A DNA stretch of 47,752 bases from Branchiostoma floridae (GCF_000003815.2 NC_049980.1:34027141-34074892); one strand, 5' to 3'. Counted from the first letter of the stretch, positions 31,678-42,568 are shown. Notes: a model not told the origin generated them from the letters alone. Numbers and translations: made by a program.

Positions 31678-32924
31678 TGGTTCTGTCATAGCCTGTCTGA
31701 AAATTCTACCACAAAAAAATCATAAGGCGACCGACTGGATACCGAACTCAAACGTAAGTCAGCTATTGAAAGCGCACATTCTTCACTGCATGAATGAAGT
31801 CACACACTTTGGTACCGAGACTTTCTAGAAAATACAGCCAACAAGCATGGTGTTTATAAAAACACAGGCGACGAAAGGTTACGATTGAATAGTTGTTTGT
31901 TTGTTTGTTTTATTTAGACCTCTGCTGTCATAGACACCCTTTGTCTCTGATATGGACTGTCTGTGCCTTGACAGTTTATGAATGACCTTAATTGTACACG
32001 GTGCAGTGCATGGCAGGAACTATTACACAGAGTGTGAAATAAAGGTATCGGGTAAGACTAAATATCCTAATTACTATAACAATAAATGCTAGCATAAATT
32101 TCGATATCAAATTTCAATCGAGCGGGGATTATCATGAGTGTCAGTATATTTTCTAATAACATTGCTAACAAAGCTGTCTCCTATATTTGCCTATTTTTGC
32201 GTTGTGCCATTGAAGATAATTTATATTTATATACATTCAAATCTGTCTGTAGCATCTAGTCTTTTAAAATCTGATCTACTTGATTCGAGAACTGCGAATA
32301 ACTTACGACGTACCGTATTATATCTAGAATAATCCACGACGAAGTGGAAATTCATTTCATATGGATAAAATGTTGGTTTATTAGGGGATTAATCGCCTCA
32401 TGGCCGATTGACAATGTCACACTGGTGACCCTAAGTAGCCCATTGAGAGTCCCAAAGCACAGACTGCCAGACCAGCTGTAGGTCATCTGGAGCGAATTAC
32501 AGCCCATTCCAGTACCGTGCCCTCGGGGACATCTGTGTCTGTTACATGTAAATCATAACACTCGCACCACCTGTACAACTGGAACCCGAGCTCAGGGGAC
32601 AGTGTTAAACAGGTGCCCACTGACAAGCTTACAACTGGGAGTTCATGGGGACATCGATCTGTGGAAACTTTTCACTCGCACCGCCACCTGTACAACTGGA
32701 TCATATGCTTAGGGGACAGTGTTTAACAAAACATTTACTAGTACCCACTGTTACGTTATTGTTGACGCAAATTTTACATCAATAAATCTAAATCTTACAT
32801 TAGAATCTCAAATAGGCTATGCAGTAAAGAAGTGCAATATCAGCATGGTCAAGTGAGCTTAGAGTGAGTAAATCACTTCCAATCCACGCAGACAGAAGGT
32901 GGCACTGGTTTAAGCTGGTACTGA
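31677..32924. other. Intergenic, repeat remnants only
   Basis: 31890-32050 starts with a (TTTG)n run and resembles a reversed retroelement 3' end. A diverged duplication is visible at 32556-32620 versus 32676-32750 ('cacctgtacaactgga ... aggggacagtgtt'). No gene seen. Confidence 0.45.
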
Positions 32925-33400
32925 CACGGCGGGGTACATCTAAGAAAAGGGTAAAACAACTTCAAGTTTCAAGCGATACAAAACAGAGCGGCCAGGATCA
33001 CCCTTGGATGCGACAGGTCCAACGGGTCCAGAGACTCTTTACAGTTTACTGCAGATGCTAACGTTAGTGCCGTTAAACTTGAAAGACATGATCCAGCAGA
33101 AAACTTAGTGAATTTTCATGAGTCATGAAAACAAACCATCAGTGTCAATATGTAAACTACTCACAATGCAAGATCACTGTTATCAGACCAAATCTTCAGA
33201 AAAAGTTAGAAAATATCCGCTCTCTGAAACCCAGCACAAATTTTAGATGCTCAAAACTGAACAATTTCTGCACTGAACGTCTAACACATGGAATAGTTTG
33301 CTGTAAGGAAATTAGATTTTGTCCCATTGTTCGTGGACCTAACGTAGACTTCCTACTTTTTGTGACTCTTTTGAAAAGTTGCTGTATATGATATTTTCCT
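32925..33400 (+). mobile_element. Decayed LINE fragment
   Basis: In one frame the segment reads QAIQNRAARITLGCDRS, the QNRAARI motif common in the thumb region of CR1/Jockey-like reverse transcriptases. It is followed by degenerate C-terminal sequence with stops and frame changes. The 65- and 88-codon frames here are fragments of it. Confidence 0.6.
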
Positions 33401-33779
33401 GTGGCTGTGTGTTATCTAGATTTGTTCCATGGATATTGATGAATAAAGGATAACAGGAAGAATACAGATGCTATAGACATTGTAAAAGCTAATCGTGTCT
33501 CCAAATAAATTCATAGAATGTTACCAACATATAGATAGCTGTGTGTTAGTACTGTTATCAATTACCACACAAAGTGCAATGATTGATGACCAGATGGACA
33601 GACAGCTGGGCGGGGATTTGTGTGGAAAGTAGGTTGGACGTTATTTGTTGAGAGGAAAAGTGGGAGGAGAGAAGGGTGGACCTTATTGGGTGTTTACATG
33701 TTAGATCAACCCAAAGGCGGAGCACAGAGATAGGGAAGAGCATTCGAGAACTTTTGAGTGAACACAAAAGACCCTCCAG
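33401..33779. other. Intergenic, nothing recognised
   Basis: No exon or repeat identified. Confidence 0.4.
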
Positions 33780-33899
33780 TGATGGGAGCAGACGTATTGG
33801 ATGGGAGCAGACGTAATCAGGCGTCTATAGTCTATCAGCGTTCAGGCACTCTTTGGCCGAGTTTTCTTGGGGACAGACGGACACAGAACAGCACAAAAG
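33780..33899 (+). promoter_or_regulatory. Candidate promoter and non-coding first exon
   Basis: Ends at a consensus donor (CACAAAAG|GTGAGT, exon end 33899). It could be the leader exon of the MS4A-like gene, whose ATG exon at 39753 begins with an acceptor and 11 untranslated bases, or of another plus-strand transcript. The start is unknown. A small direct repeat 'gatgggagcagacgta' is present at its beginning. Confidence 0.3.
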
Positions 33900-34712
33900 G
33901 TGAGTGATCATCATTTTCCAGCTTCATATATTACGTATCCTTGTAAAAACTATTATGTGGTTGTTTCTAATTGTTCTAGTTGCCTCGACGAACCTACCCA
34001 GGGTTAGCCTGCTTGCTAGACTGTTCTGTTTCTTCAAAATTCAAGAGCTAACTGACAGACCATCTCCTTGGCTGACATGAGAAGAATTTTTACCACAGAC
34101 ACCCCTAAGTTAGCCCAATTAAAAATAGAAACTGTGCAATGCATACTCCCGCTTACTAGACAGGAAAGCATGCTGTTGGGGGAAAAGTCTTTGTTCCCTT
34201 TGTCTTTGGCCAGCTGCGTAGCTTAACACGTGCTAACTCATTAATCACTAGGTCAGGGGGGGGGGGTGGCACACCTGCGATGCAGATGTTTAGCCGCATG
34301 CTAGGGATAGGGCCGTACCTAATAATTCTATGGATGCTATCATAGTGAGCATTGATTGCAAACGAATTTGTTTTCCAAAAAAATTTGTCACATTTTCTGG
34401 AGTTACACTTTAGGAAATTTTGTGTTATATGTCATTGGATTTGATTATGTAGGGGCGTAAGTAAAGACATCAGAGCCCACATTCCCCTCTTTATATGTTA
34501 AGTGTTAACATGTTTATCTTGAATGTATAGCAAGAATTTAATTTCGAATGAGGGCCACAGTCTTAGAACCATGTGTATGAGTTACAGTAGTCTGGTTACT
34601 AGTAGTGAAACGTATAAATTCAAAATGATTTCAGTTTTGTTATTTTATGTACATTGACATATTTCCTAGAATTTCTTTCGCCGCACATGCGTAGTGACAT
34701 CTGTGAAGGGCT
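33900..34712. other. Nothing recognised
   Basis: No exon or repeat recognised. A G-run lies at about 34255-34266. Confidence 0.4.
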
Positions 34713-34720
34713 TATATAAG
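34713..34720 (+). promoter_or_regulatory. TATA box of a small candidate gene
   Basis: TATATAAG lies in locally GC-richer DNA, about 120 bp before the ATG at 34834. A start site near 34743 would give a leader of about 90 nt. Confidence 0.45.
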
Positions 34721-34768
34721 ATAGTTTGTTCAATGCCCAACTTGAGTATCGCACGTGTGCTCACGAAG

Positions 34769-34801
34769 ATGAAGTCGAAGATATTTGTTACTTACCTTTG
34801 A
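34769..34801 (+). other. Candidate upstream ORF (11 codons)
   Basis: The first ATG after the expected start encodes MKSKIFVTYL and stops, 32 bp before the main ATG. If transcribed it could dampen translation of the main frame. Confidence 0.3.
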
Positions 34802-34833
34802 ATTAAACGCCAAGGGGTATCTTTAGCCAAAAT

Positions 34834-34890
34834 ATGAGAAGAAGCTATGATGTTTCAAATGAAAAGTTTGAAAGAAAATCCCTTCGGAAG
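34834..34890 (+). CDS. Candidate small gene, first coding exon
   Basis: ATG opens 19 codons (MRRSYDVSNEKFERKSLRK) and ends exactly at a consensus donor (GGAAG|GTACGT) in phase 0. The next exon at 35222 has an excellent acceptor and is open in phase 0. Joined, they give a charged, probably helical protein (RKSLRKELQHMKDGKM across the junction). A TATA box and short leader precede it. The product is not recognised. The combination of TATA, donor, acceptor and phase makes a real gene plausible. Confidence 0.45.
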
Positions 34891-35221
34891 GTACGTATCC
34901 TCAGTACACAATTGTTTCTTTTGCAACTGCATGGGGCTGACCAGTACCCGTGATATTTTTCATAAAGAAGAAAGAGAGAGATCCGTCAATGACTCATCGT
35001 GATTTATGAAGAATGTAACATCATTCTGTCCAGAGCAGTACAGCCCTATAACAAAACAGAAACATGGTGTGCTGGGTGATATAGTTTTTTACTGGATATA
35101 TCACTACATGCAATATCAATCCCAAACATCTTCTTACAACTAATGGTTTCAAATGTATGCAATTACTGTAAAGCCAAAGTTGGGAGTAATTCCACATTTT
35201 TCTTTTTTTTTCTCTCACAAG

Positions 35222-35317
35222 GAATTACAACATATGAAGGATGGGAAGATGACCCCACCAGACCCCACAGCTTGTCATGAGAACAAGTTACACAGACGGA
35301 TGCTGTCAAACAGTTTT
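35222..35317 (+). CDS. Candidate small gene, second exon (cut by gap)
   Basis: Preceded by a very strong pyrimidine tract and AG (tttttttttctctcacaag). It is open in phase 0 for 32 codons up to the gap: ELQHMKDGKMTPPDPTACHE, then NKLHRRMLSNSF. Polar, charged and with a PPDP turn; no family recognised. The donor must lie inside the gap. Confidence 0.45.
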
Positions 35318-35568
35318 NNNNNNNNNNNNNNNNNNNNNNNNNNNNNNNNNNNNNNNNNNNNNNNNNNNNNNNNNNNNNNNNNNNNNNNNNNNNNNNNNNN
35401 NNNNNNNNNNNNNNNNNNNNNNNNNNNNNNNNNNNNNNNNNNNNNNNNNNNNNNNNNNNNNNNNNNNNNNNNNNNNNNNNNNNNNNNNNNNNNNNNNNNN
35501 NNNNNNNNNNNNNNNNNNNNNNNNNNNNNNNNNNNNNNNNNNNNNNNNNNNNNNNNNNNNNNNNNNNN
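35318..35568. other. Assembly gap (N)
   Basis: Run of 251 N hiding the rest of the second exon of the small candidate gene. Confidence 0.99.
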
Positions 35569-35691
35569 AAAAATTTGACAGCTAAGCAATCTAAAGAAAC
35601 CCATAGGGATTCATTCATGTTGACATATTGATCATGGAATATGTTTGTGTCCATCAACTATACCTAACCTGTTCTATATTATTTCTTTCAG

Positions 35692-35759
35692 CTCTACAAG
35701 GCGACAACGACAACAGTCACAAGAAATTAATAGTTGAACTTGGACGGCAATCAGATTGA
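35692..35759 (+). CDS. Candidate small gene, last exon
   Basis: Acceptor ttatttctttcag is followed by two bases of a split codon, then LQGDNDNSHKKLIVELGRQS and D, and TGA. It requires phase 1 at the end of the exon hidden in the gap, which cannot be checked. Hydrophilic C-terminus. AATAAA at 36065-36070 could be its polyadenylation signal. Confidence 0.35.
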
Positions 35760-36064
35760 TAGTAACCGTAGCTTTACAATGCATCACAATCTATCACCTC
35801 AACGAAACGGAAGTCAATGCACATGTAGTCAGGCTTGACTCTATAGTTCCAGGAATTTTGTCAGCATGCAAACAATTTATTATACGGTCAACAGAATTAC
35901 AAAAGAAATGTTTTGCTTGAATGTATTACCAAGTGTCATTGTTATAGAAGTAAATCCAAAGTTATAAGAATGACGCATCTTTGCCATGTTCTGCCAGGTT
36001 TTTACATTCTCTGTGTTTGTGTCTTGAGATATGGTAAAAGTATATATGATGTGTATGTTGATGA

Positions 36065-36070
36065 AATAAA
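36065..36070 (+). terminator. Candidate polyadenylation signal
   Basis: AATAAA, 306 bp after the candidate stop at 35759, in AT-rich sequence. Confidence 0.3.
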
Positions 36071-36514
36071 AGGTATAGGCAATTGTGTGGATCGTTTTTT
36101 TTAAATGAGTAGTCTTTAAAATGTGGACAGTCATGGCCATTTCTGCTTTCTACAAACATCTTGCAGATAAAAATTGTTTCAAATCAGATTTAGTAAATTC
36201 AAAACACGACTGTGTTCACAGGTGAAACAAAAAAACGTATGTACTTCAAACATTAAAGCTTTAATATAGTGTTCCTATTTCTCTCAAAGAACACCAAAAG
36301 AGCGATTGAGAGTTAAAAATATAAATCTCAATTTGCCAGAATTTGCAAAAACAGAAAAACGTACTTAATGCATTGATTATGACAGTGTTTTTTTGTGTGC
36401 TGAAAGAAGCAAATTGCACGAAACAGTAATGTGACGGTAAAATACCAAGCAACAAAGGCCATTTCTGTTCCGACAAAAGACCAAACAGGCAAAGGCTACC
36501 TCAAAACCAATTCC

Positions 36515-36736
36515 CTAGGGAATGCATTCGTGCAATTTTTGGAATATTTTCAAAGCGATCGTAATACTGTAGAATGCCTCCGCCCCTGAGGCGTCGCCAA
36601 AAACCTTCCTGAGGACATCGATGGAGCTATGAAGGTATAGCCTAGCGGATATGGCTAGCATTGCAGCATGACGGTTTCTTTGTCCATCGTCTGTGATGAC
36701 AGAAAGGATCATGGCCAATGTTTCACCACTGCGGAT
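36515..36736 (-). CDS. Candidate terminal exon, minus strand, unknown helical protein
   Basis: On the minus strand gttttatatag is followed by 73 codons and TAG. It reads IRSGETLAMILSVITDDGQR, then NRHAAMLAISARLYLHSSID, VLRKVFGDASGAEAFYSITI and ALKIFQKLHECIP. The composition is that of folded protein: alternating hydrophobic helices, no low complexity and no stops. It resembles HEAT/armadillo-like helical repeats, but I cannot name a family. It could share a gene with the minus-strand exon at 39211-39370. The phases (1 out there, 0 in here) do not join directly, so at least one exon would be missing. The surrounding sequence is AT-rich while the exon is GC-richer. Confidence 0.5.
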   Translation of the reverse strand: MRSGETLAMILSVITDDGQRNRHAAMLAISARLYLHSSIDVLRKVFGDASGAEAFYSITIALKIFQKLHECIP

Positions 36737-37430
36737 CTATATAAAACAAAAATCAAACGTGAATGTGTCAATGACAATTTGTTGTGTCATCCAAGTCTTT
36801 TTCATAAGACAAATAAAGAAAGCAAAATATATAGATTGCGTTTTTATTGTCCGTAACCTAATATCTAGTACAGGTGTTACATGCAGAGTATATTGATATA
36901 TATACTCCCTACTCATGGTATGTAGTTGCCCTTTGACCTATAATCGTCAACCACCCACGTGTATACGTCACACTACGTCATCCCGTGTGTATGTGCGTAG
37001 GCCCACACCAGCAGGACGGTTATGACAACATCGCGGTTCGGCTGGAACACCTGATCATTACCCTCCCTCTAACCGCATGACTATGGCAGCAGAACTCACC
37101 ATAAATGTCGTCCTTTCTTCCCTTTGATATGATGTAAATAAAGACGCACACGAACAACAAAGGGGGTGCAGTGCATGCTCTTTTATGCATACCCTAAACA
37201 GCTGTAGCTGTTTTAATTCTACGCACTTCGTAGCTGGACCGATCAAATTCCATCTATTACTGTTATCGACGCATTCTACGTAACGGCCTGAACATATACG
37301 TCGTAGGTTCGGAAACTGAGAGGATATTCCTGGGATAGACATTATTACTAGTACTTTATCCTGCAATATTCATCTGTCTTAAATTCGTGCCTGCGCTCGG
37401 TTCAACCAAAGTCTATATGACATTCTATGG
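36737..37430. other. Nothing recognised
   Basis: No supported exon. A 102-codon minus frame at 37058-37366 has no recognisable content. Confidence 0.4.
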
Positions 37431-37890
37431 CAGAATGGCGGAAAGCCCTCCAATCCAGGGGGGGGAACGGGGCGTAACCGGAAGACACCCCGCCCCCTTT
37501 TTGAATTTTTTGTGGGGGGTTAAAGCTAAGGACCCAACCCCCCGTACGGGCAAATACGGGCTGTTTACGGGCCAAAAGGGGGGCAATTTTTTGGGATCCG
37601 AAAGGGGTCAGTACCCCCCCCGTAGGAATTTGTAGGGGGTCCGGGGGATTTTGGGGCCCCCAGACCCCCCGAAGAGCTTTACGGGCAGGCAAAACTTTGT
37701 GTGCCATCGGGGGGGGGATTTGCCCCAACCCCAGGCCCCCCCCCCCCCCCCCCCGTACGTGCGACGCGCCTGCCCTGTACAGCCTGAACGTTTTCAGAAA
37801 TACGCAGACGTGGCCTCCCCCCCAAAAACGTACGGACAAATTGCACGTACGGCGGTTTGTGCCCTCAGCTTAACAGTACACCCCATGTAG
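37431..37890. other. GC-rich low-complexity block with long G and C runs
   Basis: Many homopolymer G or C runs of 5-17 bases, including 'tagggggtccgggggatttt', could form G-quadruplexes on either strand. The 145-codon glycine/proline-rich minus frame is probably a by-product. It differs sharply from the AT-rich flanks. Confidence 0.6.
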
Positions 37891-37999
37891 ACCCCCATTA
37901 AAGCTTCATGTGGACATGGACTTTTTCAATCATGCAGCCTACTCACTCACTCACACACAACAATGTCATAGAAAACTTTGTCACACTTCCAATGCCCCA

Positions 38000-38068
38000 A
38001 GAATCAAAAGGTTCTTGGTTCGAATCCCTGTCAGGCCCATGGATTCGAACCAAGAACCTTTAGATTCT
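38000..38068. other. Perfect-looking 28-bp hairpin with tRNA B-box-like core
   Basis: The arms 38000-38027 and 38041-38068 are inverse repeats with one mismatch and a 13-bp loop. Each arm carries GGTTCGAATCC, the Pol III B-box consensus. No tRNA cloverleaf can be folded. It could be a tRNA-derived SINE head duplicated in inverted orientation. Confidence 0.6.
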
Positions 38069-38214
38069 ACATCAACAGACGCAATCGCGAGATCATCTGG
38101 CCATCCTTTCGATACATCCTTTGTATCTCAAAGTGTACTCAACTTAAACATACATGAGTGGAGTCACGTCACCAGATGACACTCTGCGCACACTGATGTT
38201 TTATTCAAACCTTC

Positions 38215-38602
38215 CTGACGACCACTGGCGGACATGCGCAGTTAGCCTCTTCGGCAGGCTTACAGACCTTCAGGCTGTTAAAGAACAGAACAATCAGAAA
38301 ACAGCATGTACATAAAATAAATTTAAGTAGACCAAAAGCTTTTTTGAGGGCCTGCAGAGGCAGTGGGTTGTTATCCACTGTGTCTTGGGGATGACATTTG
38401 AAGGTGGAGCCCATCCCTCTCCTTCCACCGCCTTTTACCTCTCCAACCGAAGTCAGGTACCTATTTTTACACCTGGATGGAGAAAGTAAATTCATGTAGA
38501 GCACGTTCGAAAGTACACAACGCTTGTGCCATGTAAGGGGATTGGGACCCAGGACCTCTGGGTTCGCGGCCAAACACACTGACCATTACACCACCACGAC
38601 GC
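38215..38602 (-). mobile_element. tRNA-derived SINE
   Basis: On the minus strand it starts with a tRNA-like head: A-box-like 'gtggtgtaatggtcagtg' at 38577-38594 and B-box-like 'ggtcctgggtcccaatcc' at 38538-38556. The body holds 'ggtacctgacttcggttgg', 'aggtaaaaggcggtggaagg' and 'acaacccactgcctctgc', which recalls a widely conserved invertebrate SINE central region. The 124-codon frame over it is not a gene. Confidence 0.75.
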
Positions 38603-38711
38603 CAATACTTCCAATGCTCCAAGCATCCTATGCAACACTCACGATTTACACTATGTGTTATCTATGTTACGAAGACTTCGACTTTGACTTTCTTTGGATC
38701 CACATTAATCC

Positions 38712-38833
38712 ACGATTCGGATCGTTCAGTGTAATATAACCAGCTGCTGCCGCGCCGCGTGCCTGCGAAGCTGGTGTGTTACGCCGAATGGCGGTTATAC
38801 CGGCTATATAGATACAGATACAGATACAGATTA
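38712..38833 (+). mobile_element. LINE 3'UTR fragment with (GATACA)n tail
   Basis: Nearly identical to 8058-8175, from 'ggatcgttcagtgtaatata' to the GATACA tail. It is a very short 5'-truncated insertion. Confidence 0.85.
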
Positions 38834-39210
38834 AGCCTGACTTTACTTTCCTTAGTTTGACATTACTTAACTTTACATCGCATTGCTTTACTTAGGTTGA
38901 CATTTCTGTGAGCTATTCTCCATATGGCCCTATACATGAATCACATTGATACAATACTCACGCCATAACAAACAAACAAACAAACAAGGAAACACACCAA
39001 ATAGATACAATACCTCGAGCTCCCCTCGGCAGGCTGAATACAGGTTCAGAAACTTGAACTATGCGGCTCCAGATGTCTTAATAAGGGATGACTGTGGTGC
39101 GATAGATGTCGGTTCGCTGAGGAATGAGTCCACTCTAGCTACTTATTACAATACCTCCTCTTCGACAGGCGCCCAAACCGTTGAATTATATATCAAGGTG
39201 CGTAAGCTAC
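38834..39210. other. Nothing recognised
   Basis: Contains a short (AACA)n run at about 38968-38985; no exon identified. Confidence 0.4.
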
Positions 39211-39370
39211 CGTGCGTATTACAGTTGTCCTGAGGAGACCGACCCGCTGTGACGTACTGAAGACACGCATTGATCAGGAGACTGTTGGATTGTCTTGTCG
39301 TCACCAGAGGTCCTTTGGTCTCGGCAGTGACTGCATTCTTTAAGGAATTCAATACACCTTCCTGGCTGTA
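39211..39370 (-). CDS. Candidate internal exon, minus strand, unknown protein
   Basis: On the minus strand cttgatgttacag precedes 160 nt that end at GT (CACG|GTAGCT, a weak donor). The open frame gives YSQEGVLNSLKNAVTAETKG, then PLVTTRQSNSLLINACLQYV and TAGRSPQDNCNTH, phase 0 in and phase 1 out. The composition looks like folded, helical protein. No family recognised. It sits about 400 bp upstream of the MS4A-like ATG exon on the opposite strand. Possible partner: the terminal exon at 36515-36736. Confidence 0.45.
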
Positions 39371-39752
39371 CTGTAACATCAAGACAGGTACGACATTTTG
39401 ACATCAGTTCTAAGTCGTCTCGTATGAGCTATTGGCATTGATTGAAGTCTTCTTTTGTCTTTATTTGCAAACATAAGATGAAGACGATGGTTTCATAGCG
39501 TATTCATGTTTCCAAAATCTTATCGAGTTGCTTTAGTTATTGCTATTTGCCGTATCCCCTTTAGCTGGACGTCTAACCTTTATCGACGTATGTAAATTTA
39601 GGGTTTAGATAGATTTATAGATGTTTATTTGCAAGTTCATGCCCGGAGGCAAATTGCAAGTACATGGTATATAAACGTATGATATATACAAGTGACAATG
39701 AACAGTGATAAGCATTATTGTGAAAAGAGGCTAGATAAATGTTTTCTTGCAG

Positions 39753-39925
39753 GAGAGTTTAATATGGACTCCGAGACGCCGTGGTGTTTCGGAGGGAAGT
39801 GCACCATCAAGGTCTCGGCGGTACAGGTCATCCTCGGGCTGGCGTGCGCCTCGGCCGGAGTCGCCGGGATCTTCTGGGACGCCTGGTACAAGGAGATCGG
39901 ATACGGGATATGGTCGGGGATACTG
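39753..39925 (+). CDS. MS4A/CD20-like four-transmembrane protein, first coding exon
   Basis: Acceptor gttttcttgcag is followed by 11 untranslated bases and ATG at 39764. Fifty-four codons end in phase 0 at donor CTG|GTGCGT. The exon encodes a short cytoplasmic N-terminus (MDSETPWCFGGKCTIK), membrane segment 1 (VSAVQVILGLACASAGVAGI, about residues 17-36), a short loop and the start of segment 2 (GYGIWSGIL). An upstream frame opens earlier in the intron, but the acceptor argues for the 39764 start. The layout resembles the MS4A family, plasma-membrane tetraspanning proteins that form oligomers. A 34-bp minisatellite made of this exon's last bases and its donor follows at once. Using the first donor is essential, since each later unit brings an in-frame TAA. 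Confidence 0.8.
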
Positions 39926-41550
39926 GTGCGTATATAACGGGATATGGGCGGGGATACTGGTGCGTATATAACGGGTTATGGTCGGGGATACTGGTGCGTA
40001 TATAACGGGATATGGTCGGGGATACTGGTGCGTATATAACGGGATATGGTCGGGGATACTGGTGCGTATATAACGGGATATGGTCGGGGATACTGGTGCG
40101 TATATAACGGGATATGGGCAGGGATACTGGTAAGTATATAACGGGATATGGACAGGGATACTGGTACGTATATAACGGGATATGGGCTGGGATACTGGTG
40201 TGTATATAACGGGATATGGGCAGGGATACTGGTGCGTATATAACGGGATATGGGCTGGGATACTGGTGTGTATATAACGGGATGTGGTCGGGGATACTGG
40301 TGCGTATATAACGGGATATGGGCAGGGATACTGGTGCGTATATAACGGGATATGGGCTGGGATACTGGTGTGTATATAACGGGATGTGGTCGGGGATACT
40401 GGTGCGTATATAACGGGATATGGGCAGGGATACTGGTGCGTATATAACGGTATATGGTCGGGGATACTGGTGCGTATATAACGGGATATGGTCCGGGATA
40501 CTGGTGCGTATATAACGGGATGTGGTCGGGGATACTGGTGCGTATATAACGGGATATGGCCTGGGATACTGGTGTGTATATATGGGATATGGTCGGGGAT
40601 ACTGGTGCGTATATAACGGGATATGGTCGGGGATACTGGTGCGTATATAACGGGATATGGTCGGGGATACTGGTAAGTATATAACGGGATATGGTCGGGG
40701 ATACTGGTACGTATATAACGGTATTTGGGCAGGGATACTGGTGCGTATATAACGGGATATGGGCAGGGATACCGGTGCGTATATAACGGGATATGGGCAG
40801 ACATACTGGTGCGTATATGACGGGATATGGGCAGGCATACTGGTGCGTATATCACTACTGGTCCGTATATAACGGTATATGGGCAGGGATACTGGTGCGT
40901 ATATAACGGGATATGGGCAGGGATACTGGTGCGTATATAACGGGATATGGGCAGGGATATTGGTGCGTATATAACGGGATATGGTCGGGGATACTGGTAC
41001 GTATATAACGGTATTTGGGCAGGGATACTGGTGCGTATAAAACGTGATATACAGCGATACTGGTGCGTATATACCACTACTGGTACATATATAACGTAAT
41101 ATGGGCAGGGATAGTGGTGCGTATATACCACTACTGGTACATATATAACGTAATATGGTCGGGGATACTGGTCCGTATATAACGGTATATGGGCAAGCAT
41201 ACTGGTGCGTATATCACTACTGGTCCGTATATAATGGGTTATGGGTATGGATACCAGTGCGTATACAGAACTACCGTATACTGATGCCTATATACACTAC
41301 TAGTCGGAATATAAAGGGACATGGGCAAGGATACTGATGCGTATATACCACTATTAGTAGCTGGTCCGTATATAACGTAGGCCTGGTACGAGGAATTCGG
41401 ATACCTGATACGGGCAGGAATACTGGTGCGTATACACCACTACCGTAGATGGGCAGGGATCATATGATGCGTATATACACTACTGGTACGTATATAACGG
41501 CATTGGAGCTGGAATAGTGGTTCGTATATAGCACTACTGGTCCGTGTGAC
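39899..41550 (+). repeat. 34-bp minisatellite copied from an exon end and its splice donor
   Basis: The unit is 'gtgcgtatataacgggatat' + 'ggtcggggatactg'. The second part is the last coding bases of the exon ending at 39925 and the first part its donor. Units are regular every 34 bp from 39926 to about 41050 (over 30 copies), then degenerate to about 41550 with 'cactactggtccgtatat' variants. Most keep a GTGCGT or similar donor. Because 34 is not a multiple of 3, a 102-bp period creates long Ile/Pro/Tyr frames on the minus strand (489 codons). These are not a gene. Confidence 0.95.
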
Positions 41551-42568
41551 AAATCTCCAAATAAGTAGACGTTTGCTCGGGGGTGGTTTTCATCTTATAT
41601 TAAAAACATCTCTTTCAAGCGATGTGTGTTGTACGGCAGGTTTTGTTTCTATTTTACATTTAGGCCAAAGAAAGCACTGGTAATAAAGTAATGGCAGAGT
41701 GAGTGAGAGAAAATTGCACGCAAATCAAAGCAGCATTCTGAGTAGTACACTTTTAAAATAAAGTACGCAATGTCCTTGGGACGTGCGTTAGTCCACAAGG
41801 GCAATCACAATAGAACCACGTAGGGCGAACATGGAAATGATTTTAATCTTTACATAATTGATAGGCCCGGTATCCGCACGGTCATGACTTGTTGAATAGC
41901 TTATTGTTAAGGTTCATTACCAAACAGGCTAAGCTAGGGTTAAAGGTCATGTTCGGGGTTCATAACGGAAGGCGCTGATCTCCAAGCAGATGTATGGTGG
42001 CTACCACTGTGTCGAAACGAACAGGAAGAAACAGAAACGAACGCGGTTTAGAGACTTCCCATCCTCACCTCTATCGTGACATCAATGAAAAACGACCTGC
42101 AGGCCGATTTGAGCTTCTCGTGAATGGACAAAAGTTCAAACAAACATTTCGCAGCGGTAGAAATCGACCAGAGTTGATTGTTTCTGCTGTTAATGATGCG
42201 AAACAAAATTACGGACCACTAGTGCTATATATACGTACCAGTATACGTACGTAATAGATTTTTATGACACCATGGATTGACTTCTGAAAACGCTTTTGGG
42301 TTAGAGTGGAGGCTTGTACTGTATTAGTGACGGGTATGCTTCTGTAGGTGTACCCTAAATTCGCCACTTTTATTATAAGACTCAGAGTGTGCAAAATACC
42401 GTTTAAAACGTATTTCCAGGCATTGAATTTTATTCACCCAGCAGTGGATATGTATGTACAATAAAGGTCTTCATTCATACATTACTGTGGGTACAGGTAT
42501 GAACTGGTGTTCTCTGCTCTTTGGTAATACTGAAATGTCAAACTCTGTTTGTTTGTTTCCATCTGTAG
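41551..42568 (+). other. MS4A-like intron
   Basis: No exon recognised. A family-B repeat lies at 42063-42145 ('gacctgcaggccgatttgag', 'aaaagttcaaacaaac'). Confidence 0.5.
42063..42145 (+). mobile_element. Dispersed short repeat (family B)
   Basis: Same order of blocks as 8785-8860, and the inverse of 42935-43040. Confidence 0.55.

Noticed and set aside
38205-38579. 124-codon minus frame, and a possible tRNA gene on the same strand
   Set aside because: A- and B-box-like sequences are followed by a SINE body; no cloverleaf with paired acceptor ends could be drawn. It is a tRNA-derived SINE, not a tRNA gene.
39731-41200. 489-codon minus-strand frame rich in Ile, Pro and Tyr, with a 34-residue repeat
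   Set aside because: It is the translation of the 34-bp exon-edge minisatellite; 3 x 34 = 102 bp gives a 34-residue period automatically. It has no splice context and runs antisense over the real MS4A-like exon.
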